A stretch of DNA of 64,000 nucleotides from Dysidea avara (lineage: Eukaryota; Porifera; Demospongiae; Dictyoceratida; Dysideidae): the NCBI RefSeq assembly GCF_963678975.1, contig NC_089280.1, positions 18,963,863 to 19,027,862 on the forward strand. Reading direction: 5' to 3'. The notes under the pieces were generated by a model that saw nothing but the letters and a program-made list of their open reading frames with translations, ran no database searches and was not told the DNA's origin. This document shows, one piece after another, positions 35,455-47,300 of this stretch. Made by a program: the position numbers and the translations under genes. Within the stretch, counting starts at the first letter, position 1; each line of letters opens with the position of its first letter.

Positions 35455-35652
35455 ATCTCGCTTATCTTTAATCACAGCACAAAGTTCTTGAGCTCGAATT
35501 AAAGCCCAGAAACGTGGCTTTCCGTTGCACTAAACCGTTTCACGATCACGTAATCCTAGCGCGCGCACCTCTGTGCCAAATATGGAGGGCCACTTAAATG
35601 GCCCTTGCGATTTCAGTGCAATATTTCGTAAATTCGCGTGCGCGTTTAAGGG

Positions 35653-36957
35653 TTAATTGATATATAGATATCGGCTCACAATATGTACAAAGCCTTCAAG
35701 GTTAGCCTTGCTGTTACATTATTACACTGTAGTGCATGAGGTCATGCATGATGCCTGCATGATTATAATATATGTCTATTAGTTTTGGGTGCATTGCATT
35801 GCATTGCTGTTGCTGCTAATATGATTGATTCTACAACATTGCATCTTTCGTATAATATAACTACTGTGACATAATATAGTGTTTGCATTGCTGGATGACT
35901 CAGGAGTAACGCATATGAACTATACAGTAGTCTGTGCTTTGGACTTGAAAGCCCAGAGGGTTTTAAAATTAAAACTATATTATAAGAAAGATAATTCAAC
36001 AGCATAGCATCCATCACTGCACGTGTGTACATAGCATGCAAACCTTGGACTCAGTGGTTACCTTTCAATGTATACCGGGTAATGTACAGTGTATAATAGG
36101 GTGATTGTATAATTTGTATTGGCTGGGCTATATACCCACATACTGACATACACCATAACAAGTTGCATGTAAAAAGATATGTTTTCAATCACTTGAAACA
36201 TGACACCATAGTTACACTGTAATGTACATGTGTATAGTACATGTGTATAGAACACATGTATACATTCCTATTATACATGTGTGTTCAGTACTATCATATT
36301 GCTTCCAATATTCAGTAACTGTGGCTACCTATAATGGCTGTTATAAAGCCCATATAATATAGCTAGTGTCAAATTGCGGTAGGATCAGATTCCATTGAAC
36401 AGAGTTGACAACTTAATCTACAATGTTGTCAATCTGTAAACACATGCATGTGTCTGAGCTTGATAGTTACCACATAATAAGCTTTATGACATCCATATAG
36501 GGCTATACCCAATTCAACTTCACAGTTTATAGCTATAGCAAATCAACTAAAATTCTAAAATCATTGTACATAATAATATTATATGCATGTAAGACATAGC
36601 TAGTGTCAGTTACTTCTCTTCAGAAATCTCCAATAAAAATATCATTAAATTAATAAAGGTTAAAGGCATAGTTACAATCTGCAGTCAAAACTGTATGTGC
36701 ATTTTCTTTAAGATGGTTGTACTATTTCACTAATGCTATTGTGGCCAAAGAAATTGATGGTTTTATAAGGCTTGCATGAATTATGTTTCAAATGAAGTAT
36801 TGTAAGTGTATACATTGTTTGTAATAACACACACAACTAAAGGTGGATTTCTGAGAAACTGATAGCTACTCAGAATTTTGATGTTTTACTGATGCATGCG
36901 TGCAGAAATATTTATAAGCTACGTATAGCTACTGTTATCAAGCAATCATGAGTACCA
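35653..36957. other. Upstream remnant of AO copy C, non-coding
   Basis: Shortened equivalent of 4137-5290 of copy A, joined after about 36890 to the last 60 bp before the AO start. No gene recognised. Confidence 0.6.
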
Positions 36958-37116
36958 GGATTGAAGTAAAGTAATCATTGTTGGTGTTGGAATAGCTGGT
37001 ATCGCTGCTGCGAGGCCGGAACTTTACAAATATGATCCTTTCGATGTTGTCATTCTGAGGCTTCAGATAGAGCTGGTGGGCAATTGTTCACTGGAAACAT
37101 AGACAATATTCCGGTG
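36958..37116 (+). pseudogene. AO copy C, N-terminal stub
   Basis: About 159 bp homologous to the first 60 codons of the flavoprotein at 30311. It keeps the ATG and the bases for GVGIAGIAAAR, but it has lost six bases after the seventh codon (giving a stop at once), carries further one-base indels (for example aggccggaac and attctgagg) and ends at attccggtg. It is followed by a short (CAGT)n tract (37124-37143) and repeat-R-like sequence. Clearly dead. Confidence 0.88.
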
Positions 37117-38314
37117 AAGGAATCAGTCAGTCAGTCAGTCAGTTAATCAGTAAAAAAATCCATTAATAATTTTTTAAACAAAAATTTCTGTAACAACTTG
37201 TTGAAAGTGTTTCGGGTTGATCTGAAGGCTTGCTTGGGCTTAGTTTTACCTAACCAATACTGCCTCGTCGTCGTCAGGGAAAAGTGAGGCTGGTTTTTGG
37301 GTGATGTTTTTTCATGGGCAACGCCCATACCTTTGGGGTCCCTACTATACAATACTATTGTACTGTATGATACAAGCCATCCACTTAGCAAATTCAGCCC
37401 ATTGTTTACAATTCCTCAAATTATGAAGATTATACATTTCTTAAATGAATTAAGACCACTGGTACATTCCTAGTGAAGTAACAAAATAAAATTAATGCAT
37501 TGGGTACACAGAAATGGTCTTGCAAAATTGGAAGGTCACATCGATATCATTCAGGGTCGTAGTCAGGATTTTCCTAACCAGGCTTGGTTGTGAGTGACAA
37601 TGCAGGGGGCTCAGCTAACTTATTTTGAACACTAAAATGGTTAAAAAATTACCACATTATGATTCCAAGCAAATAAATGCTTGATTCCCAAAGTGAAGGA
37701 GTCTGAAGAAATTCACATCCTTATTCTGTTTTGGATCTTTATGAATGTTCCATTAAAACATATGGTAGCTAGAGTTTAAGAGCTAACCAGTATTATAGAG
37801 GTGCTTTTTGGTAAGTGTCCAGTTGTATATTCCTAACATTGAACACTTGTCAGAAAGTTAGCTAGCTAGTGCATTAGGACTGAGCCTTACCACTTTCACT
37901 TTTATTAGGACGTCTGGTTGTGGTTATGTGTACTTTTGCTCTCCCTTATCCACTTCTGAGGAACCAATGCAAGTTTCCTGTTAGTTTTACTGCATCACAT
38001 TGTTCTTGTCTTCTTGTACCTGTTTTGATGCAAAACTTTGATCCTACTGCAAGTTTCTGGAACTATTATGTAGAAACTCTTTTCCATATACAGTGGAATC
38101 TGTCTAAGCCAATCACTTTCGGACCTAAATTTCTTGGCCTGAATGTATAGGTGACTGTATGCATTAGACAGGTGAATTAGTGTTTAAACTTATCATTTGT
38201 GGAATTTATAGTTGGCCTTTATAGAGAGGTGACCTTTTATACAGGTAGGTGCTGCAATTTGTTTTCAGTACATATTTGATTATACATTACCATAATTTAA
38301 AATACTCATAATCA
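37117..38314. other. Intergenic between AO-C stub and DARS2 3' end
   Basis: Contains (CAGT)n, a fragment resembling the tail of repeat R (37140-37200, as at 61320-61360), the block shared with 13405-13800, and the pogo-like MITE copy at 38091-38254 (CAGTGGAATCTGTCTAAG start). No gene. Confidence 0.55.
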
Positions 38315-41300
38315 CTAACTATCTTCCTTCTTTACACGGATATGATACATGTCCAGTACATCTTGTGGAAGAGATGACGGAGCTTTACACATCAAGTCAT
38401 TCCCATGAGCTGCCTTCGGAAATGCAATGGTGTCAGTCAACGGTATCCCTCCACACAGTATAGCAATTAACCTATCAAAACCTGCACAAGGAAAAAAATG
38501 ATATGTATAACATTTCTAATATACACCACAAGTCTAAAATAAAATGTTAGTGGTGATACATCAATGCTGGTATCTTTCTATTGTTCTGTTTTCATTCCCA
38601 GATATTGTGACTACATTACCAAAAATGCTGGCAAAGTTTTAAGCAAATCTTCAGCAATAGTGGAGTTTGTCTATGAATATGTAGTAGTTGTATCATGATT
38701 TGTCTGATATTATGTACACCCAAGCATGAGGGCTGCAGGCCTGAGGGCGTGGGTGCACATATCAGGCAAATCACAAGGGCAGGTGATACAACTGATATGT
38801 ACCATGCCAATAGCAGGCTAATAGCCTGCGGGCGATTAATTATCCAAGCCAATATGAGACCAAGCACTGAATTTATTTGTATAGACCAACTTGTAAAATT
38901 CGATTATACAACTAATGTTGTGACTACGTTTGTTAACATGAACAGGCAAGTCCTCAGGAAAATTCAATTAAGCAATTTTACAAGTATTTTAAAGCCACCA
39001 ACATTTACTAAACACCTATAAGGGTAAGTTCAACTGTAGAGTGGTTATCTCGTGTTACTTGAAAAGTGGGTTTGGTCTGTATTCAAAAGTGCAACGAACC
39101 ACTCGTGAATATGCTATAGTGCTAGTTCTCAACATTTCTCAACTCAAAGGATGGCAAGGGTGACAAATCTCTTCCGTCTGAGTGTTGTAGGATGCAAAAT
39201 TGGACGCATGGCTTTCATCATGTGACCAATAATAAATTCCCACAATCGATTTTGGCTTGAGTTTTCATAAACAGAAATTGGTGGTACTGCTCCCACATCA
39301 AGGCCATGGTACGTTTAAAATGTAGCATAGCCAGCCATGCTAAATGTACCATGGTCAGCCAGGGCTTATAAGATATGTACCCTCAAATTTGCCTTTGAAG
39401 TTAGGTGGGTTCATGGTATATAAATTAATACAGCATCAGTATTGCATTGATTTGTGTTTGTATGTCATAAATAGCCAATACTAATCCATATTAGTGACCT
39501 GCTGAGTGAAAACACAACTACAGTGCGGTAGTACTGTACATTAGGGATCATGGAGGTTTGGGTTTTTCTGGCCAAAAATATCACCCAAAAATCAGCTTCA
39601 CAATACCATCCTGTTGCCTTGGCAGTATTGGTTAGGTACAACCAAGCCCAAAAGTGCCTTCAGTACAACCCTAAATGCTTCCAATAGATAGCTACAAAAT
39701 TTAAAAAAGAGAGAGTCAGTAATTGATAGTTGGGACACATGAATCATCCATTTTTTCGTGGTGATTGGATTGATTGCAGAGGTGCTTCTCCTACTTGTAG
39801 TGCTGTGTAAAGGGCTGGACATAGAAGCGGACTATAGTATGTTCACGCTGAGCTGAGCCCTCAAAAACATTTAATAACTCATGGATGCAATTATACACGA
39901 TCTTGAAATTTGGCTCATTTGTAGTACTGCTTGACCCGCTAAAAATGCTTGACCCACTAAAAATGTTTCGAAATCATTTTGTTCAAATGTTTGACATAAT
40001 ATTTATGGCCAATCAAAATTTTCACAATACATTTCCTATGGGCAAGCCATATAAGTACAGTATCCATTACAGCCCTTTCCTGAGCTTGTAATGGAGCCGA
40101 ACCATACGTGTCTGTTGTTGACACCTTTGCTGTTACCAATAATCATCTGGTTAGCTGAAATGTTAACTCTGTTGAGAAAAAATCCACTTTTAATTTTTAG
40201 CTCTTTTTCAGGATTCAGCTCAACGTGAACATACTATAGCTAATTCCCAGTAATTGATAGTTGGAGTGCATGTTCAGACGAAAACATTAATTCTGGCACT
40301 ATTCTTTCTTTTGATGCAGTATGCGCACGTTCACCAGTCATAATAATGTTACAAAAAATGTAAACAAACAAGTATAAGGAAAAATTAGGATTTTTAAGGG
40401 ATCATAGAAAATAAAAGAATCAAGATAGGTCGCCGACACCTGCAGATATACTAGTGAACATTTAATCCCTAATTCAGTCATGGGTATAGACTAAAGTAGG
40501 GATTAAATGTTCATCTGCAGTGTAGGTGACCTCTCTCGTTTCCCTACTTTTTTTTTCTACCAACTTAAAATTCCCAGTTTTTCTTTACACTTGTATAAAT
40601 GTGACAAGACACATTATCAATGGTTTCGTCTCTTCATAAGAATTATAATATCTTTGTTTCATGTTACTGCCATTAAGCAAATATGAGTTATGTGTGTTTG
40701 TTTACATTGCCATAAAAATATAATAACATTTACATCGCCATTTCTAAGCTTAAACAGCCTTCTTCCTTGAAAACAAGGATGTATGTACGCTGTACTTTTG
40801 CTGAATTCCCCTAATTCGTGGTGAAGATAATGAGACATGTCCCGTCCACAGCTTGTTGCCTTCATGATTTATGATCATTAAAAAGTGCTTGTAATTTTTT
40901 CCTATATTACATTCATTATACGAATCAATTGTTTTGCTTTTGCTGTTGTATATTGTTATAACATTCACCAGAGAAGGCTGAAACTTGAGTAACACCAGGG
41001 TGATATGAGCTATAAACCACATTTGAAGAATTTGTGAGTAGCAGAAGTGGAAAGGGTAACAATTTACTTAAGTTGTAATGTAATGACAAGTAGTGATAGA
41101 TGAAAGTATGATGTTATAAATTGGAATGGTTTTTGTGACCAATTCCTGAACACCAATCTATGTACCAAGCATCAAGTGAACTAAACACTATAGCTACTTA
41201 AGTTTACACAGCTAAGTTTATCAAAGCACACACAGAGTGTACGTTTACCTAGAGCAATGCCACCATGGGGTGGACATCCCATTCTTAGTCCTTTAAGTAG

Positions 41301-44300
41301 GTGAGAAAACACTCCAATGTCTTTAACCTGTAAAGTTACAAATGCGTTATCATACACTTAGCTAAGTTAGCTTCCTCTACTTCCTTACTCCAGTGGGTGT
41401 GACAACAAGGGAGGTTGAGATGATACACGTTTCCTTACATGTAGCATGTTTATACTAAGCTAATTAGGTGTTGATGAAACTAATAGCAAGTACAAGTTAA
41501 ATTCATGATTCATGGCATCACATTACCAGAGCTCAAAATATAAGAGCTGTCATCTGTCATTTATCGACCCAAAAGCCATAAAATAAAAAAATGGTCTGAC
41601 ATTACAGGTTTTTGCAATTGAATTCGGCGACTTTGCAATTGAATTCGTCCCGTTTGCAATTGAATTCGTCGCTGTTGCAATTGAATTCGTCCCGTTTGCA
41701 ATTGAGTTCGTCGCTGTTGCAATTGAATTCGTCCCGTTTGCAATTGAATTCGTCGCTTTTGCAATTGAATTCGTCGCTTTTGCAGTTAAATTCGTCCGTA
41801 ACAAGAATGGCAGCTGGAGCAAACACGAAAACATGATGTAGCAGCTGCTACAAGAACTTGTTCAAGTACAACCGTAGTAAACAACTCTTTATAAGGCAAT
41901 AATTCTTCCTCTACAGCCTATCCAGCAACATTCCAAACTCTACTATGCCATTCGCGATGGGTGTGGTCACTCGCGAGAAAGTTAATTAACTTGTCAGACA
42001 GCTATCAACTTCGCGTACTACCAGCTTCAATTACCTTCTAGTGTCTCAAGTGTAACTCTCCATGGCATAAATAGTTCATCTCTTAATGAACGGGTTGGTT
42101 TCTTGGAGCCGTTTTGTTTATGACGAATTGTAATGCAAACGCGACGAATTCTATTGCAAAACCGACTAATCAACTGCAAAACCGACGAATTCAATTGCAA
42201 AACCGACGAATTCAATTGCAAACGGGACGAATTCAATTGCAATACCGACGAATTTAATTGCAAACGGGACGAATTCAATCGCAAAGGCGACGAATTCAAT
42301 TGCAAAAACCTGTATGACCTATCAAAAAAAGTTTTAAAAACCATTGTGTATGTATTTACAGTTGTAAACTGGTTCCAATGGGCAACATGTTACATATTAG
42401 TCTGTCATATTGGCAAATCATGTAAGAAACATTATATTGAGTACTGCATTACATCATGTATTGCAATGAAATACCAAGAATTCATACTTGAAGCTAAGCT
42501 ACATTTGTGTTTACATGATACTTCAACATCCCACATACAGAATGTGACAATGCCATCAAAAATGACACTATATCCTGATCAGCTACCTACCACATTCCCC
42601 TTATATTGGTCTATAAGATATCACACTATACCTTTAATATATTGGATAAAATGTATTCTTGTAGTACAGCATCATGTATCCTAATGGAGCCACCGCCAAG
42701 TTCAACTCCATTACACACTAAATCATAGTGAAGGCCTCTAACCTAGAGTAGTGACACATAAGCTACGTACAAATAATAGCTTATCAAGGTTATTATCATA
42801 CACAACCTAGTTACAGATCTCTGTATTGAGAATTATTTACTGTTTACTACTTTTTTTGTATAAACAAGGCTGTGTTCTTAAACACTTCTCCCAAAGGTTC
42901 CACAAGACTTATACAATGCATTTGGTTGGGTGTACAAGACAGCGATGTTCAAGGAAGATTGAAATTCTATTAAAGATTTTAAGATGCAAGCGATCAGAAC
43001 AGCAATACAAAACGATTGCAGTTCTAGTGAGATCTCACCAAATAATTTGTTCAGTTGTATTCAATGTTGACACAGTTGAGGAAAGTATTACCCATTTCAC
43101 AATCACTACATATGCACACTTGATGGTTTCATAAAACTCAATCAACACAGTGAACAAGACAGAAATGGTCACGCATGGTCAGAAAACCATTAAAGTCATG
43201 GTCTAATGAAGGAAGATAGAAGCCAACACAATGAGTTGCATTATGGCTACAGAATACCTTGGTCATACATAACGGATATACTCAGTAAAAATGATTTTTA
43301 ATGTAAGAAGTTAGTCCACATGGCATGGCTGCTTCTTTATGAGAAACATGCCAATATATGTACAAGTTAATACCCCAATGTGTCTTTGGTGCTACTTTCA
43401 TTGCTGTTCAGAAAAATACATACAGTGGCTATGTACAATGTGAAGTGTAAAAAGTGTTGTATGTAATCACAATAGCTGTCATTTGATTGAAAAAAAAGAA
43501 ACAAAAAACCACGTCTTCATCTGCAATTCAGTCTTTGGGTTCTCGGATTGGCTGGTGTTTGATGGTCAGCTCGGGAGCTGTGTGACTTATGGTGGTGTGT
43601 GTGACTTACGGTCCTTATACTAGCATTCTTGTGAATCATCAAAACTTTAAATCTAAAGTTTTACTGCCCACTTCTCTGTTACATTCCATCAAAATACGTA
43701 AATTTATAGATGATGGTTACTGTCTTCTGACCATGAGCAGTAAGTTACATGAAACATGTGGTCTCGTGGTGAAAATTGCACAGAAAAGTATAGAACTTAA
43801 ATTAGGCTATGCAACTTGAGGTGTTCTGCTACGTCATGTTGCTATGTGTAGAGACAATCGACCAGGTTGGCACTCAGGAGAGCTAATTAAAAAGTATAGT
43901 GAGGCTTACCAATCATAAGATCTTGTCATTGTTTTCAACTTGATTTTCTACTAAGTTCTTGAGTCAAGTGACAGCTGTAGAAAATTGATGTCAAGGTACG
44001 ATATGTGCAACCTAAAGCTGCCCGTGAGCCTACTCTGGCAGTGTAGCTCAATGATTTGCTCTACCAATGGACTTTATCTGTTTCTATGTACTTGGTATAA
44101 ACTTGAAGCTGTCGGATTGAATCTTTACTGTTTTGATGCTTCTAAGATCAAGTGGATTAACAGATTAGCAGTAAATTTTCAAACCCTTCAGAATGAGGAC
44201 CTGGAAACATCTTTTTAAATTTAGACATTATACGTAGCATATGCAGTTAGGGGCGGATCCAGACTTATGGAAAGGGGGGGGGGGGGGGTGAAAAAAATGA

Positions 44301-47300
44301 ACCGAGGCACTACATTGTCTGGTTTGGTAAGGTGAGACAAAAAAAAAGGTCACAGCCAGCTGACAATAGCTGCCCACCTCACCAACCACGCAATTATAGC
44401 TGATAAAGTACATAAAAATCCTTACATAGCTCACTACACACTGCTCTAATACTGTGACTGCTTTATTAGAGTGACTGCTCTATTAGAGTAACTCGATCTT
44501 AGTATACTAAAAATTTTTGGAGGGGGGTCAGGAGCCCCCCTTGACCCCGCCCCTGTATGCTTTGTACCGAGTCAGAGAAGAATATTTTATAGACAACATA
44601 GCAAGCTGGCAATTACTTCAAAAGTGCTTATGAAACCACGACAATTTCATTGGTTAAAAAGACCCTGAACAGGATTTAGTACTACAAAAATGATACTCCA
44701 ATAATCAAATACTCTAATATAGCAGTCACCTTATGCCTCAGCCAAACCAAGTGGCACACGATCACGAGCATTATCACATAACATGCACAGAGAAATTATT
44801 TTAGACCACACTTTAATTGCTTGCTCACAAAAAAGCCCATACTTACAACTACATACTTTTTCAGGACTGGTAGAAACAAGTGTTACATCATCAGGTTGTG
44901 GAGCTGTAAACGGATGATGTGATGACTCTAACATACCTGTGTATGTCAACAATAATAACAGCCCATCTTGTGTTTTTATGAGATAAACTTTCTTACCAGT
45001 TGAAGGACATCTGGTGAAAAGAGGAAAATCAACCACCCAAAGGAAATTAAACTCCTCTTCACCAATCTTAGGCTTATCAGAATTATACTATGAGTATGAA
45101 CACAAGAAACAAAACATTACATCTTACACTGTGTTTGTTTATATACTGACCGTTTCCATGGCTTTGGCATGGGTCAGACGTGGGAAAGGAATTTGCGGTT
45201 GAGGACGAGATGGAAGTACATTAGCAAAAATATGAGCTACAAGTCCCTCAGTTAGTGTTATGATGTCTTCTTGAGTAACAAAGGCCATCTCCAGGTCTAT
45301 CTACCATAAACAAGATGTAAGTACCTTCCAGGCCATACACACATACTTGAGTAAACTCTGGTTGTCTGTCAGATTTCATGTCTTCATCTCTGTAGCATCG
45401 AGCAAACTGGTAATACCTTTAACATTCATATGGTCCAACCATCACACGAACATGATATACATACCTATCAAAACCTCCCACCATTAACAGTTGCTTGAAC
45501 TAAGGAAAATTCTTTACAAGTTGCAGATACAACATTTGCCATGAACATACCTGTTGTGGACTTTGCGCTAATGCATAAAATTTCCCTGGTGATCTTGTAG
45601 GAACAATAAATTCACGGGCTCCCTACATACATCAAATAAAAAACAAAACATCACACTGACTCCTGAACACCTATGTACCAGTTCACCCACAAAATCATTG
45701 GGTGTAAGTAAATCTATTCAGATAAATGAAGGTTCATTTACATACATGGCACTGTTCAACTACTCTAATACTGCATACATATATACACTAATGGCCTGTT
45801 GATAAATACGGCTTGGTTGAGTCTTAAAAATAGCCAAGGCCTTGCTATATAATATAAATACCTCTGGAGTTCTCTTGAACAATGTTGGTGTCTCGATATC
45901 CACAAAACCTAGTATTTGTAAAGTTGAAAACATCAAATCACATTAAAAGAGAATCGTGGATTCTATTTGCGTACTTACCATGTAAAGTTTCTAAGTAATT
46001 CCTTGCAGCCATAGCAACCTTTGATCTTAGTCTAATAATATCTTGTGTGCTGGACTTTCTTAAATATAATGGACGATACTCCATCTGCAGTTCATGACCT
46101 ACCTATAAGCAACCACATGAGGTAGTGTGTATTTTTTGTTGCTACAGGCACGCATGCACGCACGCACCCACACACTTTCTATATTTATAGACAACTCACC
46201 GGTACACTAAGATCTGCAGTGGAGAATGGTAAGTTTTGTGAGGCCTCATTCAACACTTCAACATTATCAACAAGCACTTCAACGTCCCCAGTTGGCATGT
46301 CCTATGAAAAGAGTCACATAAAACGTGTTGTCCAAAAGAGATGAAATAGCTCACACTATTTTTATCTTGCTGTGGACGAGACTGGACACATCCATGCACA
46401 CTAACTACTGATTCAGTTGGTAATTGGCTTAATTTAGTCAGCAGATTCTACAAAGGGATCATGGCCAACTAAAATATCTAGTGATGGTAAAATGCTAACG
46501 TGATCTTTTGTAGTGATCAGTTGTATGACCCCAGTGTGATCCTTTAGTGGTATGAACAGAGGACCTCTCTTACCAACCAGCCTTCAAAGAACAACAACAA
46601 TGTTTAGTATGTACAATCATTCAACTTGGACTCTACAGATAAAGTCTTGTAAAGTCAACATGAATTGCTGTACTTGTGCACAACAGGAATATGTGCTTTG
46701 TTTAATGCATGACTCAGTGTAACAGTACATTGTACATGAATATGAAAACAAAAGCTAGTCATGTACCAGTGTTACTTGACCTTTAAAAATTGGCTGTCTA
46801 AAAAGAGTACTTCGTTTATAACTATATATGTTCTATTACAGTAGTTTGCTAAGGTTTCAATTAGGACAACAGCCCATATGGTAGTGCTGTATATTTCATA
46901 GTAGCAAGAATCCATGCACTGATAAAAGATTTTCCCGATTATCCGATATTGAAATTCATATAATGGCCAATACCGATAACCAATCCGATGTGTATGTTCA
47001 CCAAAATTTCACACACATTTTGTAAAATTTCCATTTTAAACTTTATTTTTGTCTTATTGTTATGAAAACAATAGCACCAAGGTCAGTAAAATTAATCGGC
47101 TAAACAATCTTCTAATAATTACTGATACCGATATTGCTGAAATTTGGCTGATGAACCAATTTCCAATTAATTGGTACATCACTATTTCATAGACAGTACG
47201 ATATTGTTACTTGATATTGTGATATAACTATATTATCAGTATGTACTAGTTAGATACCATTGTAGACCTTTGCTAATACAAAAGTAAAAATCTTAACATT

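Larger units (their letters stand above)
33247..35652. mobile_element. piggyBac DNA transposon, internally deleted
   Basis: Flanked by TTAA on both sides (33243-33246 and 35653-35656), with 14-bp inverted ends CCCTTAAACGCGCA. Each end also carries a subterminal palindrome (ggccattataatggcc at the left, a ggccacttaaatggcc-type repeat at the right). These are diagnostic of piggyBac. A 332-bp direct repeat lies near the left end (first unit from about 33341, second from about 33673). The transposase relic is on the minus strand (34413-35454) and lacks the catalytic core. Confidence 0.93.
35690..46521. repeat. Segmental duplication copy C (AO stub + DARS2)
   Basis: Paralogous to copy A from the acaaagccttcaagg block to DARS2 exon 3, with a deletion of about 4 kb between 36890 and the AO start relative to copy A, and with most of AO lost. 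Beyond 46521 copy C continues uniquely into DARS2 exons 2 and 1, so C is probably the parental DARS2 locus. C-only insertions with an empty site in A: 39835-40236, 41605-42312, 44249-44555. Confidence 0.88.

Noticed and set aside
41610-42312. CRISPR-like array
   Set aside because: Regular repeats look array-like, but the 'spacers' are 3-8 bp and nearly identical, the two halves are inverted, and the whole is flanked by TA in a eukaryotic intron.
41550-42684. Repetitive open frames (QLNSS-, DEFNCK- and TNSIA-type proteins) on both strands
   Set aside because: All three are frames of the same 20-22 bp DNA repeat. Both strands and several frames are open because the unit lacks stops. The structure is explained by the transposon ends.
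43589-44218. Two open frames in DARS2 intron 13
   Set aside because: The first has DGYCLL, faintly like an OTU-protease motif, but no further OTU signature is visible and the copy A equivalent is not open.
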